A program made the translations under genes and the position numbers. Of a stretch of 61,430 nt of DNA, positions 8,535-18,171 are shown one piece after another. Within the stretch, counting starts at the first letter, position 1. Each line of letters starts with the position of its first letter. The DNA comes from Tannerella forsythia (GTDB lineage: Bacteria; Bacteroidota; Bacteroidia; Bacteroidales; Tannerellaceae): the NCBI RefSeq assembly GCF_001006485.1, contig NZ_JUET01000120.1:1-61430 (forward strand), written 5' to 3'. The notes under the pieces are model-generated. The model was not told where the DNA came from, did no database searches, and saw only the letters and a program-made list of their open reading frames with translations.

Positions 8535-9167
8535 TCAAACGGATTGCTCTTTGGAGGCCATTTCGGCAGGTTTTGACGGAGGCGTAGTTCCTGTCGCCTT
8601 GGTTGAGGCCTGCTTAGCCGAGCTACTGCTCTTCTTCGGGCTGAGCATGATCGTCATACGCTTTCCTTCCAGCACCGGCATCTGCTCTAATTTTCCGTAT
8701 TCCTCCAAATCGTTGGCAAACCGTAACAGAAGCACTTCACCCTGTTCCTTGAAAAGAATGGAGCGTCCCTTGAAAAACACATAAGCTTTCACTTTGGCTC
8801 CTTCTCCCAAAAACTCTTTGGCGTGACGCAACTTGAAATTGTAATCGTGGTCGTCTGTTTGCGGCCCAAACCGAATCTCTTTCACGACAACTCTCACCGA
8901 TTTTGCCTTCTGTTCTTTCTGTCGCTTCTTTTGTTGATAGAGAAACTTCTGATAATCGGTGATTCTACATACCGGAGGATCGGCATTCGGTGAAATCTCT
9001 ACTAAATCCATCTCTTGGGCTTCGGCGATCTGTAAAGCCCTCTCGATAGGATATACCCCTTGAGTTACATTATCACCGACTAAGCGAACTTCGGGCACCC
9101 GAATACGTTCATTAATCCGGTATTGCTCCTTCAGTCTGTCGTTTTTCATCTTCTTTTGATTGTCCAA
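8535..9167 (-). CDS. infC: Translation initiation factor IF-3
   Basis: IF-3 binds the 30S subunit and checks start-codon pairing. The N-terminal domain carries [16 protein letters not shown] and [17 protein letters not shown], the linker is the lysine-rich [13 protein letters not shown], and the C-terminal domain includes [20 protein letters not shown]. The start at 9167 ([10 protein letters not shown]) is an ordinary ATG; a second Met is at 9149. An unusual feature is a 35-residue tail rich in Ser, Thr, Ala, Pro and Lys after MLSPKKS, which is likely disordered and makes the protein longer (210) than E. coli IF-3 (180). Confidence 0.97.
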   Translation of the reverse strand: MDNQKKMKNDRLKEQYRINERIRVPEVRLVGDNVTQGVYPIERALQIAEAQEMDLVEISPNADPPVCRITDYQKFLYQQKKRQKEQKAKSVRVVVKEIRFGPQTDDHDYNFKLRHAKEFLGEGAKVKAYVFFKGRSILFKEQGEVLLLRFANDLEEYGKLEQMPVLEGKRMTIMLSPKKSSSSAKQASTKATGTTPPSKPAEMASKEQSV

Positions 9168-9195
9168 ATAATAAAAATCCTCCTTTTCTATCGTA

Positions 9196-11154
9196 TCAAT
9201 TTCTTTGTTCTTTCTCCCACCGGTTCATCATATCGCCTACTTCGGCAGTGATTTGCGCGGCAAAGGTAGCAATTTTCATCGTACCCTGATCGCCTTCTCC
9301 TTGTTTTCTTATCGATATTTCGTTATTTTCTTGTTCTTTCTCACCAACAATCAGCATGTAAGGGATTCGTTTCAGCTCATTGTCACGGATTTTCCGACCG
9401 ATCTTTTCATTACGGTCGTCTACAAGCACACGGATATCGTGCTGTTCCAATTCTCTGGCAACCTGATGTGCATAGTCATTAAAGCGCTCTCCGATAGGCA
9501 GTACCACCGCCTGATCGGGTGTCAGCCACAACGGGAATTTACCTCCCGTATGCTCAATCAAGACAGCCACAAAGCGTTCGATCGATCCGAAAGGAGCACG
9601 GTGAATCATAACCGGACGGTGCTTCTGATTGTCGTCGCCCGTATATTCCAGTTCGAAACGCTCGGGTAAGTTATAATCTACCTGTATGGTACCTAACTGC
9701 CAGCGGCGACCGATGGCATCTTTTACCATAAAGTCGAGCTTCGGACCATAAAAAGCGGCCTCTCCCAGTTCCACTTTCGCCGGCAGTCCTTTTTCTTCGC
9801 AAGCCTCGATAATGGCGCGTTCGGCTTTTTCCCAATGCTCGTCCGAACCGATATATTTTTCTCTATTCTTCGGATCACGCAGCGAAATCTGTGCTTCGAA
9901 ATTCTCGAAGTCGAGCGCTTTGAAAATAATAAAAATGATATCCATTACTTTCAAAAACTCATCCTTCAACTGATCCGGGCGACAGAAGATATGGGCATCA
10001 TCCTGCGTGAATCCGCGCACCCTTGTCAGACCGTGCAATTCACCGCTCTGTTCGTAACGATAAACCGTACCAAATTCTGCCAGACGTAACGGCAGGTCTT
10101 TGTAAGAATGCTGAGTGATTTTATAAATTTCGCAATGATGCGGACAATTCATCGGTTTCAGCAAAAATTCTTCACCTTCCTGCGGCGTGTGGATAGGTTG
10201 AAACGAGTCTTTGCCGTATTTGGCATAATGTCCGGAAGTTACATATAATAATTTACCTCCGATATGCGGGGTCATGACCTGCTGATATCCATACTTTTTC
10301 TGGATGCGTTTCAAGAAATCTTCAAGCCTGAGGCGTAACTGGGTACCACGCGGTAACCACAACGGCAAACCCGAACCGACAGCAGACGAGAAAGCAAACA
10401 ATTCCAACTCACGTCCTATTTTACGATGGTCGCGCTTCTTCGCCTCTTCCATCATCGTTAGATATTCGTCGAGCATCTTTTTCTTGGGGAACGTGATCCC
10501 GTAGAGACGCACGAGTTGCTTCCGTTTTTCGTCGCCACGCCAATACGCGCCGGCGACACTTGTTATTTTAACAGCCTTGATATACGATGTATTAGGCAGG
10601 TGCGGCCCCCGACACAAGTCGGTAAACGTACCTTGTGTATAGGTCGATATCTGTCCGTCTTCCAGCTCACTAATAAGCTCCGTCTTGTAGACTTCTCCGC
10701 GATCGCCGAACATTTTCATAGCGTCTGCCTTGGAGATGTTTGTCCGCTGAATCGCTTCTCCTTTGCCGGCCAGCTCCATCATTTTGGCTTCGATCTTCGC
10801 AAAATCATTATCGGTGATGACATCGTCTCCCAAATCGATATCGTAATAAAATCCGTTTTCGATAGCCGGCCCGATGCCAAACTTGACGTTCGGATAGAGT
10901 TGTTGTAGAGCCTCGGCCATCAGGTGGGCGCTCGAATGCCAGTAAGCATGCTTACCGTCTTCATCATCCCACTTCAAAAGCTGTATCGCCGTGTCGTGCA
11001 TAAGCGGACGCGTTAAATCCCACACTTCTCCGTTTACTTTGGCTGCCAATACTTCCTGTGCCAAACGAGGGCTGATATTTTTTGCAATCTCCATCGGAGT
11101 CGTACCTTCTGCAAATTCCTTGACAGACTGATCCGGAAATGTAATTTTTATCAT
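9196..11154 (-). CDS. thrS: Threonyl-tRNA synthetase
   Basis: This class II synthetase charges tRNA-Thr. The TGS domain spans about residues 1-62, the editing domain about 65-225, the catalytic core about 240-540 and the anticodon-binding domain the last 100 residues. Visible motifs are [14 protein letters not shown] near 335 (the Cys binds the active-site zinc), [20 protein letters not shown], and [21 protein letters not shown]. Length 652 is normal. It heads the minus-strand operon with infC, rpmI and rplT. A -7 element (TACCTTTG on the minus strand) lies 31 bases before the start. Confidence 0.98.
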   Translation of the reverse strand: MIKITFPDQSVKEFAEGTTPMEIAKNISPRLAQEVLAAKVNGEVWDLTRPLMHDTAIQLLKWDDEDGKHAYWHSSAHLMAEALQQLYPNVKFGIGPAIENGFYYDIDLGDDVITDNDFAKIEAKMMELAGKGEAIQRTNISKADAMKMFGDRGEVYKTELISELEDGQISTYTQGTFTDLCRGPHLPNTSYIKAVKITSVAGAYWRGDEKRKQLVRLYGITFPKKKMLDEYLTMMEEAKKRDHRKIGRELELFAFSSAVGSGLPLWLPRGTQLRLRLEDFLKRIQKKYGYQQVMTPHIGGKLLYVTSGHYAKYGKDSFQPIHTPQEGEEFLLKPMNCPHHCEIYKITQHSYKDLPLRLAEFGTVYRYEQSGELHGLTRVRGFTQDDAHIFCRPDQLKDEFLKVMDIIFIIFKALDFENFEAQISLRDPKNREKYIGSDEHWEKAERAIIEACEEKGLPAKVELGEAAFYGPKLDFMVKDAIGRRWQLGTIQVDYNLPERFELEYTGDDNQKHRPVMIHRAPFGSIERFVAVLIEHTGGKFPLWLTPDQAVVLPIGERFNDYAHQVARELEQHDIRVLVDDRNEKIGRKIRDNELKRIPYMLIVGEKEQENNEISIRKQGEGDQGTMKIATFAAQITAEVGDMMNRWEKEQRN

Positions 11155-11185
11155 TGTTTTTTACTGAGAATCTGAAATTAGGGCA

Positions 11186-11193
11186 CAAAGGTA
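11186..11193 (-). promoter_or_regulatory. -7 promoter element of the thrS operon
   Basis: On the minus strand the bases read TACCTTTG, a perfect TAnnTTTG. The matching -33 TTTG is not obvious. It lies 31 bases upstream of the thrS ATG. Confidence 0.5.
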
Positions 11194-11356
11194 ACTATTT
11201 TTTGCAGAATCTTTAATTTCCTGCCTTCAAAAAAATTCTTTTATGCCCGATTTTACCGTATATCCTTCTTTATTGGCAAGAAGCAAGTCTTTTATTGCAC
11301 ACGCCTTAAGCCAACACCAACTTAAAATATCCACTAATTACTTCAATTTTCATACG

Positions 11357-11527
11357 CTAGACCGTGGCTTCATCTATGTCTTGGATTGTGGATACACGAT
11401 GCTTCATAAAGCGTGATCGATTTTAGTACGGATTTCATGCACATCCGTATGCACATAAACTTCCGGCTGTATATGAACATTACATAAGTAAGTATTCAAT
11501 AAATGAATGCCCGTATATCCATCTAAA
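11357..11527 (-). pseudogene. Possible decayed coding fragment in the thrS upstream gap
   Basis: The 427-base gap between thrS and the lipoprotein gene has no intact gene. On the minus strand one frame reads protein-like for about 42 residues (including VYVHTDVHEIRTKIDHAL) and, after a one-base shift, continues to KHRVSTIQDIDEATV and a stop. The pattern of a short coding-like stretch with a frameshift suggests a gene remnant. The shape is loosely like the C-terminal domain of cation diffusion facilitators, but this is a weak guess. Confidence 0.25.
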
Positions 11528-11581
11528 AATGATTCGCTCGGTTAGAATCCTACACAAAAGAATATGAATCTGTTTCGTGAA

Positions 11582-13084
11582 TCAATTCTCCTTTTCTTTT
11601 TGGTAGACGTATTCGTAAGCGCCGATTGAAGGGCCGGTATGGTTATTCAAACGGTCAACTCCATGGCGGTCGGTCGGATACAAAGCCGTTATGGTCCGGT
11701 CAGCTCCGCTGATTCCAACGGATTGATTCGCCAGCCGAAAGTCAAACGCATAGGCATGATCCTCGCCGCCTGTCCGGATATAAGTTGGCTTCCGGTTGAA
11801 GATGCACTGAACGAAACGCGAGTTATCCGTTATTTTTTTCGTCTGGATAAGGCATGCGTTGAAACGATAGTTGAATCCATCTCCGCCTTCGGGACGGTTT
11901 TCTTTCGTGAAAAATGCGATTTCGCCCCGGTAAAGTTTCGTCGTATCGTCATGCAGGCTTCCGTCGACGATGCAGTTGTCGAAAGCGGCCTGCCGTATCG
12001 GAAGATGCACCGATCGATTATTAATTTTCGCCGTATCGGAAAGTACCAGCGCTGCCACCCGTTTACGTGGCGCCAGCTTCATGTAGTTCGCTATCGTGCA
12101 ATGCGTGAATTGGTAGAAACCGCCAATGAGACAGACCGTGTTCTCGGCCGCGTTCGTAAATTCACTGTTCGACGCTTCGATGCGACAGTTAACGGCTGTC
12201 AGCAAGCTGCCTTGACTGTTCGTGATCTGTGAGTTGTGGATGCGGATTTTCAGGTTATCCGGTGTCGATTCGTGGAAAAACAACCCGGAAGTCGTATTTT
12301 TCACAATCACTTGTTCAAACTCGTTATCAAAGCTTGATGCCCCGAAATAAATACCATCCCATTGTCCGGGTATGCGGTCGTAGGCCAATGTGACATTGGC
12401 ATAGATACTGTCTAAGCGGTCGCCGCGAAAAACAATGGGCTTCTCAAGCGTTCCTTTGGCTTTGATGTTACCCAAGACGATGAGGCTGGCATGTTTATGG
12501 AAATACAGTGTGACACCTGGCTGCAATGTGGCTGTCACCCCTTCGGCAACGACCAAGCTATCGTAGATAAGATATGGGCGATCGGCTGTGAGCGTCGTAT
12601 TCTCGGTGTACGTCACCCCACCTTTAAGCAGATGTACATCCTGCCCGCAAGCCTGTAACAGTACGGATTGTCTGACGCCATTCGTATAGAACAGTATGGA
12701 ATCTTCGACAATCATCGGTTGGTCGGAGTTGTTCGGATCCACCGTCACCTCGACAAGTATGTAAAGGCTGTCTCGCTTCCAGATGTCAATATCACGAAAC
12801 GAACTGCCTTTTCGTCCGTCTACATTGATACGGAATCCGCTCTTTCCGGGATTAGCAAGCACCACTGACTCAATACGCAGATTCTCGTTGTGCGGGTTAT
12901 AGACCTTGAAGTGCTTCGTGGCCGAACCGATCGTGGTAAATACGGTATCGAACGAAAGCGTATCGGTCGAAAAATCAAGTCGGAGGTCGGGGTTGGTCGA
13001 ATAATCGTCCACCCCTTCACAGCCGACTGTCAGGTTGATAAACAACCCGATAAACAAACAAAAAATGATAATTTTTTTCTCCAC
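11582..13084 (-). CDS. Lipoprotein with right-handed beta-helix repeats
   Basis: The N-terminus is a lipoprotein signal with lipobox LTVGC (Cys22), so the protein is probably anchored in the outer or inner membrane. Residues about 35-150 look like a beta-sandwich (FDTVFTTIGSATKHFKVYN), and the region about 155-450 has the short repeating pattern of a parallel beta-helix (VTLYFHKHASLIVLGNIKAK, PIVFRGDR, AAFDNCIVDGS), as in pectate-lyase-like folds. The end IGAYEYV is typical of surface proteins of the choice-of-anchor/beta-helix type in Bacteroidetes. Substrate and function are unknown. pepD lies just upstream in the same direction? No: pepD ends 50 bases to its right and both read leftwards, so they may share a transcript. 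Confidence 0.75.
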   Translation of the reverse strand: MEKKIIIFCLFIGLFINLTVGCEGVDDYSTNPDLRLDFSTDTLSFDTVFTTIGSATKHFKVYNPHNENLRIESVVLANPGKSGFRINVDGRKGSSFRDIDIWKRDSLYILVEVTVDPNNSDQPMIVEDSILFYTNGVRQSVLLQACGQDVHLLKGGVTYTENTTLTADRPYLIYDSLVVAEGVTATLQPGVTLYFHKHASLIVLGNIKAKGTLEKPIVFRGDRLDSIYANVTLAYDRIPGQWDGIYFGASSFDNEFEQVIVKNTTSGLFFHESTPDNLKIRIHNSQITNSQGSLLTAVNCRIEASNSEFTNAAENTVCLIGGFYQFTHCTIANYMKLAPRKRVAALVLSDTAKINNRSVHLPIRQAAFDNCIVDGSLHDDTTKLYRGEIAFFTKENRPEGGDGFNYRFNACLIQTKKITDNSRFVQCIFNRKPTYIRTGGEDHAYAFDFRLANQSVGISGADRTITALYPTDRHGVDRLNNHTGPSIGAYEYVYQKEKEN

Positions 13085-13133
13085 TGTTTCTTAGCATTCT
13101 ACCGTAATAGAACGCCTTTTTGCGCGGAATATT

Positions 13134-14591
13134 TTATGCCGGAATGTTTTTCAACACCTCAAGTAAATGTTTCCACCACAAATCGACTGTGGCGATTTCA
13201 ATCCGCTCGGTAGGCGAATGTACATCGCGCAACGTTGGGCCGAAAGAGATCATATCCAGATAGGGATACTTTTCGAGGAACAATCCGCACTCCAATCCGG
13301 CGTGAATGGCCATAATCTGTGCATCCTTGCCGAACAGTTTGCGATACGTTTCCTGCGCCACCTTCAAAATTTCCGACTTCGGGTTCGGCGCCCATCCAGG
13401 ATACCCTTCTCCATGCTGTACTTCGGCATCGGCCAGCAGGAATACGGCAGCCACCTGATCAGCCACGGCATTCTTTGCCGACTCGAGCGAGCTGCGCTGG
13501 CTTGTGCCTACGACGATCTTGCCATTCTCCGGCATTTTTACCGATGCCAAGTTAGTCGATGTTTCCACCAATCCTTCGATATCCTGGCTCATCCCCATCA
13601 CTCCGTGCGGACAAGCCAGCAACGAACGAATCAATCGCGTAGCCATTTCTTTCGGCATACATGTCTTTGGGACTTCGACCGTCTCCATGGTCATGCGCAC
13701 ATTCGGGTCGACGTGTTTGAGTTCGTTCTCCACATCAGCCTGAAAACGGTTCAATAAAACACGCACCTGCTCGCGGTCTTCCCCTTTCAGCCCGATAACG
13801 GCATAAGCCTCACGAGCAATCGCATTATGCAGGTTCCCTCCTTCGACAGCAGCAAGCACAAAGTCAAATTTCTTGTTCAATGTATAAAGGAAACGCGCCA
13901 TGAGTTTGTTGGCATTCCCGAGTTGTTTGTGAATATCACCTCCCGAATGCCCGCCGTTCAGCCCCGTAACAACAATCTTAAAATACTGTAACGAAGCCGG
14001 TACAGATGCCGGTTCGTACGTAAATGTCGCTACCGTTCCTTTACCGCCGGCACATCCCATAAAGAGCTGCCCTTCGTCTTCGCTGTCGAGGTTGAGCAGG
14101 ATTCTTCCGGTCATAAAGCCTTCGGCTAACGCTGCAGCTCCTGTCAGGCCAGTCTCTTCGTCAACCGTAAACAGGCATTCGATTGGGCCATGCTCGATAT
14201 TGTCCGAAGCTAATAACGCTAATTCGGCCGCCATGCCGATTCCGTTGTCGGCCCCCAACGTCGTCCCTTTCGCACGTAACCATTCTCCGTCGACCACCGT
14301 TTCTATCGGGTCATTATCAAAATCATGCACAACGTCGTTGTTTTTTTCACAAACCATGTCCATGTGCGACTGTAGCACAACCGTCGGCAGCTGTTCATAT
14401 CCGGGCGTAGCAGCCTTTGAGATCAGGATATTTCCGACGGCGTCTTTCTTGAGCGGGAGATGGTGTTGGTCGGCAAAGTTTTCCAGATACCGAATGATTT
14501 TCCCCTCCTTCTTCGATGGGCGAGGCACTTGAGTAATTTCGTAAAAATACTTCCACACAATGGCAGGTTGTAAATCTAAAATTGTCTTCAT
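13134..14591 (-). CDS. pepD: Aminoacyl-histidine dipeptidase (cytosol non-specific dipeptidase, M20 family)
   Basis: This 485-residue zinc peptidase cleaves dipeptides such as Xaa-His in the cytoplasm. M20 metal-site motifs are visible: LQSHMDMVCEKN with the first His and catalytic Asp, GTTLGADNGIGMA with the bridging Asp, and FTVDEETGLTGA with the catalytic Glu pair. The last metal ligand is in FGPTLRDVHSPTERI. The dimerisation lid lies between about 200 and 330. Length agrees with PepD of E. coli (485). The gene starts with ATG at 14591; the upstream 143 bases hold the promoter of the oppositely directed small membrane protein. Confidence 0.95.
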   Translation of the reverse strand: MKTILDLQPAIVWKYFYEITQVPRPSKKEGKIIRYLENFADQHHLPLKKDAVGNILISKAATPGYEQLPTVVLQSHMDMVCEKNNDVVHDFDNDPIETVVDGEWLRAKGTTLGADNGIGMAAELALLASDNIEHGPIECLFTVDEETGLTGAAALAEGFMTGRILLNLDSEDEGQLFMGCAGGKGTVATFTYEPASVPASLQYFKIVVTGLNGGHSGGDIHKQLGNANKLMARFLYTLNKKFDFVLAAVEGGNLHNAIAREAYAVIGLKGEDREQVRVLLNRFQADVENELKHVDPNVRMTMETVEVPKTCMPKEMATRLIRSLLACPHGVMGMSQDIEGLVETSTNLASVKMPENGKIVVGTSQRSSLESAKNAVADQVAAVFLLADAEVQHGEGYPGWAPNPKSEILKVAQETYRKLFGKDAQIMAIHAGLECGLFLEKYPYLDMISFGPTLRDVHSPTERIEIATVDLWWKHLLEVLKNIPA

Positions 14592-14706
14592 GTTTTTAAT
14601 TCTTTATACATTGTATTAAACCGTTGATATTATTAAAGATACGAGCATCAAACAGAAAAAAGACAGAATTATTCGCAAAAAGGAATGTTCTATTTGGCGA
14701 AACTTG

Positions 14707-14714
14707 TATCTTTG
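14707..14714 (+). promoter_or_regulatory. -7 promoter element upstream of small membrane protein
   Basis: TATCTTTG fits TAnnTTTG and sits 20 bases before the ATG at 14735. It lies inside the upstream extension of the reading frame, which supports the shorter start. Confidence 0.5.
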
Positions 14715-14734
14715 CGTCCACAAAGATAAGAAAA

Positions 14735-14962
14735 ATGTTTATCACGCTAACAATAGGAACAGCAATTATTATTTTGACTATTTGTCTCGTTCTGCTCTGT
14801 ATAAGGGTCATTATAAAAAAGGACGGACATTTTCCGAATACACACATCGACAGCAGCCCTGCTTTGCGCAAGCAGGGAATATGTTGTGCGAAAACACAAG
14901 ACCGGCAAGCTCTACACCATAAAAACCTTGCAGAGCGCATGAAAGAAATGAATATAAACTAA
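14735..14962 (+). CDS. Small conserved membrane protein
   Basis: The 75-residue product has one strong transmembrane segment at residues 2-25 (FITLTIGTAIIILTICLVLL) followed by a basic cytosolic-side turn and a short soluble tail with GHFPNTHIDSSPALRKQG and a CC pair. Similar single-span proteins with the pattern FPNTH and ALRxxGI are common in Bacteroidetes and have no assigned function. The open frame extends back to 14624, but the promoter element at 14707 and the membrane-helix start favour ATG 14735. The OmpH-like gene follows after 14 bases, so the two are likely co-transcribed. Confidence 0.65.
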   Translation: MFITLTIGTAIIILTICLVLLCIRVIIKKDGHFPNTHIDSSPALRKQGICCAKTQDRQALHHKNLAERMKEMNIN

Positions 14963-14976
14963 ATTTTGGCTGATAT

Positions 14977-15588
14977 ATGAAGAATAATGTAAACTATGTG
15001 ATTCAAGGGATTCTCGCAATTGCTGTGATTATCCTGTTTGTAATGTATTTCTCCGGAAAAAAGAGCAATACTCCCGCCATGAGGAGTGCGACGGCCGAGT
15101 CGGGCGAACAGATTGCCGGATTTCCGGTGGCATATATTAATGTAGATTCATTATTGCTGAAGTACAATTTTTCCATCGATCTGAACGAGCAAATCCTGAA
15201 AAAACAGGAGAATGCACGTGCCAACTACACACAGAAAGCGCGTAGTCTGCAATCGGAAGCCGAAGAATTTCAGTACAAATTGCAGAACGGAGCTTTTGCT
15301 ACGCGCGAACGGGCAGAGCAGGAACAGCAACGTCTGATGAAAAAGCAACAGGAATTGCAGGAACTTGACAGCCGACTGACACAAGAGTTGATGGAGCAGA
15401 CCCAAGCTATGAATGAGCAACTGCGCGACACGGTAGTCCATTATCTGAAACAATATAATCAGGGCAAGGGCTACCAGATTATTTTCAGTAATACGGCCGG
15501 TAGCCCGATCTTTCTGGCAGACGATGCTTACAATATTACCAACGAAATTGTGGAATACCTGAACAAACGGTATTCGGGCGCAAAGTAA
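14977..15588 (+). CDS. OmpH/Skp family periplasmic chaperone-like protein
   Basis: The 203-residue protein starts with a membrane anchor or uncleaved signal (about residues 7-25, VIQGILAIAVIILFVMYFSG), then a beta-strand with AYINVDSLLLKYNF, a long coiled-coil rich in Gln, Glu and Ala (about 70-155), and a return strand GYQIIFSNTAGSPIFLAD. This matches Skp/OmpH, trimeric chaperones with tentacle-like coiled coils that hold outer membrane proteins. Unlike classical Skp it is probably membrane-tethered. It ends convergently against nagA with a 31-base gap. Confidence 0.88.
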   Translation: MKNNVNYVIQGILAIAVIILFVMYFSGKKSNTPAMRSATAESGEQIAGFPVAYINVDSLLLKYNFSIDLNEQILKKQENARANYTQKARSLQSEAEEFQYKLQNGAFATRERAEQEQQRLMKKQQELQELDSRLTQELMEQTQAMNEQLRDTVVHYLKQYNQGKGYQIIFSNTAGSPIFLADDAYNITNEIVEYLNKRYSGAK

Positions 15589-15619
15589 AGAAAGAGGCCC
15601 GAAGACAAAATCGGAAAAC

Positions 15620-16798
15620 CTACTCTCCACCTACCGGCACTCCTTTACAGAAGGTTTTTACGACGTTAAACTGCGCATCGACGATGTTGATATCGGCGTC
15701 TTTGCCGACAGCAATGGAGCCTTTGCGGTCGAAAATTCCCATCATTTTGGCAGTCGTGCCGCTCGTCATCCTGACAACATCGATGGCGGGAAGTCCGACG
15801 TTGAAGATGAGATGACGAACCATCTTGTCGACCGGAGTGATCGACGAGGCTAATGAGGTGCGTGTACTGTTCATGACAACGCCGTTTTCGACCACATACG
15901 TCTCTCCGCACGAATGGATCGTGTCGCCATGCGTCACGACGCCGGCCGCTCTGCTGGCATCGGAACAGACCGAAAGTCTGTCCGCCCCTTTGCAGCGATA
16001 GGCAATCTGAATCAGTTCGTTGGGCAAGTGATAGCCGTCGCAGATGATTTCGGCATACAGCGCGTCTTGCGTCAATGCCGCTTCAACGACACCGCCGATG
16101 CGGAAGGGTCCCGTTTTCTTCGTCTGCGACATGGCGTTGTAGAGATGCGTCACACTCGTCGCTCCGGCTTCGATCGCCGCCAGCACTTCGTTGTATTCCG
16201 CACAGCTATGTCCTACCGACAGTTGGATGTTCATCGCCCGCAACGCCGGAAAATAATCGAGGTTATGCCCGACTTCGGGCGCAATGGTAGTGCGCCGGAT
16301 GACGTCGCTGTAAGTTTCGTAAAACCGCAGATGATCGTCTGTCATGGGGAGAATAGCGTCTTCGGCCTGACTCCCTTTGTAGACCTTGTTTAGGAAAGGC
16401 CCTTCGAGATGACAGCCTGCGATCTCCGTCTCTCCCGCTTGGTTCTGCCGCATGACCGAACGGATGGCTTGCAGCCCTTGCTCAAGCTCGGGCAACAGAT
16501 CGGCTGCCAATGTCGGGTAGAGGGTGGTCACTCCGTGTCTGCCGTAAAATGCACGCATCTTCACGACAGCTTCTTCTGTTCCCTGATTACAGTCGTACCC
16601 GCCTCCGCCGTGGCAATGCGCGTCGATGTAGCCGGGGACCACTGAAAGCCCGGTTCCGTTGATGACCCTTGTTGCGTCTGCCGTCTCTTCAGAAGTACGG
16701 CAGACCGATGCAATTACGCCGTCGGAAAGCATAAGACTTCCGTCGCGGATGATTTCCTGTTCGGTATAAATATCGATGTGAGTAATCCGAATATTCAT
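15620..16798 (-). CDS. nagA: N-acetylglucosamine-6-phosphate deacetylase
   Basis: NagA removes the acetyl group from GlcNAc-6-phosphate, feeding amino sugars into glycolysis or cell-wall synthesis. The amidohydrolase motifs are present: VVPGYIDAHCHGGGGYD with the HxH site, CHLEGPFLN with the metal-binding Glu, SVGHS and THLYNAM with metal-site histidines, and VCSDASRAAG with the catalytic Asp. I choose ATG 16798 (MNIRITHIDIY), giving 392 residues; the frame extends to 16822, but the extra 8 residues are not family-like. The alcohol dehydrogenase gene ends 30 bases upstream in the same direction. Confidence 0.93.
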   Translation of the reverse strand: MNIRITHIDIYTEQEIIRDGSLMLSDGVIASVCRTSEETADATRVINGTGLSVVPGYIDAHCHGGGGYDCNQGTEEAVVKMRAFYGRHGVTTLYPTLAADLLPELEQGLQAIRSVMRQNQAGETEIAGCHLEGPFLNKVYKGSQAEDAILPMTDDHLRFYETYSDVIRRTTIAPEVGHNLDYFPALRAMNIQLSVGHSCAEYNEVLAAIEAGATSVTHLYNAMSQTKKTGPFRIGGVVEAALTQDALYAEIICDGYHLPNELIQIAYRCKGADRLSVCSDASRAAGVVTHGDTIHSCGETYVVENGVVMNSTRTSLASSITPVDKMVRHLIFNVGLPAIDVVRMTSGTTAKMMGIFDRKGSIAVGKDADINIVDAQFNVVKTFCKGVPVGGE

Positions 16799-16828
16799 GG
16801 GTATTTTGTTGCTGAAGTGCATGACGGT

Positions 16829-18013
16829 TTATTGGTTGGCCATGCGGTAGATGGCTTCCATATCCTCGCGATTCAGTTTCTTGAAGTTACCGGCCGTCAC
16901 GCTGCCGTTCCGACTGCATTTATCGGCCATCAGTCGGATCTCTTCGTCGGTGGCTTCGCGCCCGATCAATTCTCTGATGCTCACCGGCATGCCGATAGCC
17001 CGGTAGAAGTCTTCCATTGCCTTGATGCCGGCCAGCGCCGTACTTTCGGGATCGGTAAAGTCGTTGTCGATTCCCATCACATTAACGGCAAACCGAACGA
17101 AACGGGATACGTTCTCACGGTAGGTGTAACGCGCCCAACTTCCCCAAAGGGCTGCCAGCCCCGCACCGTGAGCTACATCGAACAGAGCGCTCAGCTCGTG
17201 TTCGAGCATGTGCGTGGCAAAATCGGGCGTTGTCCCGCATCCCGTTAGGTCGTTGTGCGCAAGACTGCTGGCCCACATGATCTGAGCGCGATAGCGATAA
17301 TTCGTCGGGTCGTTCAGCACCTTAAACGTACTGTCCCTGACGACGCGCAGCAAACCTTCGGCCAACGTATCGGTAAGCGTCATATCGTCGTCCTGAGAGA
17401 AATAGCGCTCCATCGTGTGCATCATGATGTCTACCGCCCCGCAGGCTGTCTGATAGGGAGGCAACGTATAGGTGCGCTCCGGGTTCATGATGGCAAAACG
17501 GCAACGTCCCAAGTTGCTGTCGTAAGCCCGCTTGAGCTCCCCTTCTTCTTTCGAGATCACGCTTCCGCTGCTCATCTCACTTCCGGCCGCGGGGATGGTC
17601 AGTACGGCTGCCACGGGATAGCAGGCTCGCGCTTTCGCTTTACCCTCGAAGAAGTCCCACACATCGCCCTCGTAGGCCAGTCCGTAGGCAATCGCCTTGG
17701 CTGAGTCGATGACACTTCCTCCTCCCACGGCAAGGATAAAATCGACCCGCTCGCTGCGTCCCAGCTCGATACCTTCGTACACTTTCGACAGTCTGGGATT
17801 AGGCACGACACCGCCCAACTCTACGAAAGGAATCTGTTCGCCGTTAAGCAGATCACGGATTTTCCCAAGCAAACCGGAGCGCTCGGCGCTGCCTCCTCCG
17901 TAATGTATCAACACCTTGTTCCCTCCGTAACGCTTGATCAGTTTCGCAACCTTCTCTTCCGAGTTTGCTCCGAATACCACTTCGGTAGGAGCATAATAAG
18001 TAAAATCTTTCAT
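16829..18013 (-). CDS. Iron-containing alcohol dehydrogenase (butanol dehydrogenase type)
   Basis: The 394-residue enzyme belongs to the group III, YqhD/BdhA-like alcohol dehydrogenases that reduce aldehydes with NAD(P)H. The cofactor loop is ILAVGGGSVIDSAKAIAYG; the metal site uses Asp and His in GAVDIMMHTMERYF and the histidines in HMLEHELSALFDVAHGAGLA. I place the start at 18013 (MKDFTYYAPTEVVFG), because a complete promoter (18043-18074) lies directly upstream and inside the longer open frame. The gene precedes nagA but the two have no obvious metabolic link. Confidence 0.93.
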   Translation of the reverse strand: MKDFTYYAPTEVVFGANSEEKVAKLIKRYGGNKVLIHYGGGSAERSGLLGKIRDLLNGEQIPFVELGGVVPNPRLSKVYEGIELGRSERVDFILAVGGGSVIDSAKAIAYGLAYEGDVWDFFEGKAKARACYPVAAVLTIPAAGSEMSSGSVISKEEGELKRAYDSNLGRCRFAIMNPERTYTLPPYQTACGAVDIMMHTMERYFSQDDDMTLTDTLAEGLLRVVRDSTFKVLNDPTNYRYRAQIMWASSLAHNDLTGCGTTPDFATHMLEHELSALFDVAHGAGLAALWGSWARYTYRENVSRFVRFAVNVMGIDNDFTDPESTALAGIKAMEDFYRAIGMPVSIRELIGREATDEEIRLMADKCSRNGSVTAGNFKKLNREDMEAIYRMANQ

Positions 18014-18042
18014 GACGCGGTCTTGTTTAATTTTTGGAGAGA

Positions 18043-18074
18043 CAAATTTAAACAAAAGTTCCGACAATTTCAAA
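18043..18074 (-). promoter_or_regulatory. Complete Bacteroidetes promoter for the alcohol dehydrogenase
   Basis: On the minus strand TTTG (18071-18074) and TAAATTTG (18043-18050) are 20 bases apart, matching the Bacteroidetes -33/-7 consensus. The expected start of transcription is close to 18036, leaving a leader of about 23 bases before ATG 18013. Confidence 0.7.
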
Positions 18075-18171
18075 CAGCATCCATTAAAATAATGTTCAAC
18101 AATTTATCGCCTTACCCTGACCTGAAAAACGTCAAAACCTTTTTACAGAAACAAGGACCAACAGACATCAG

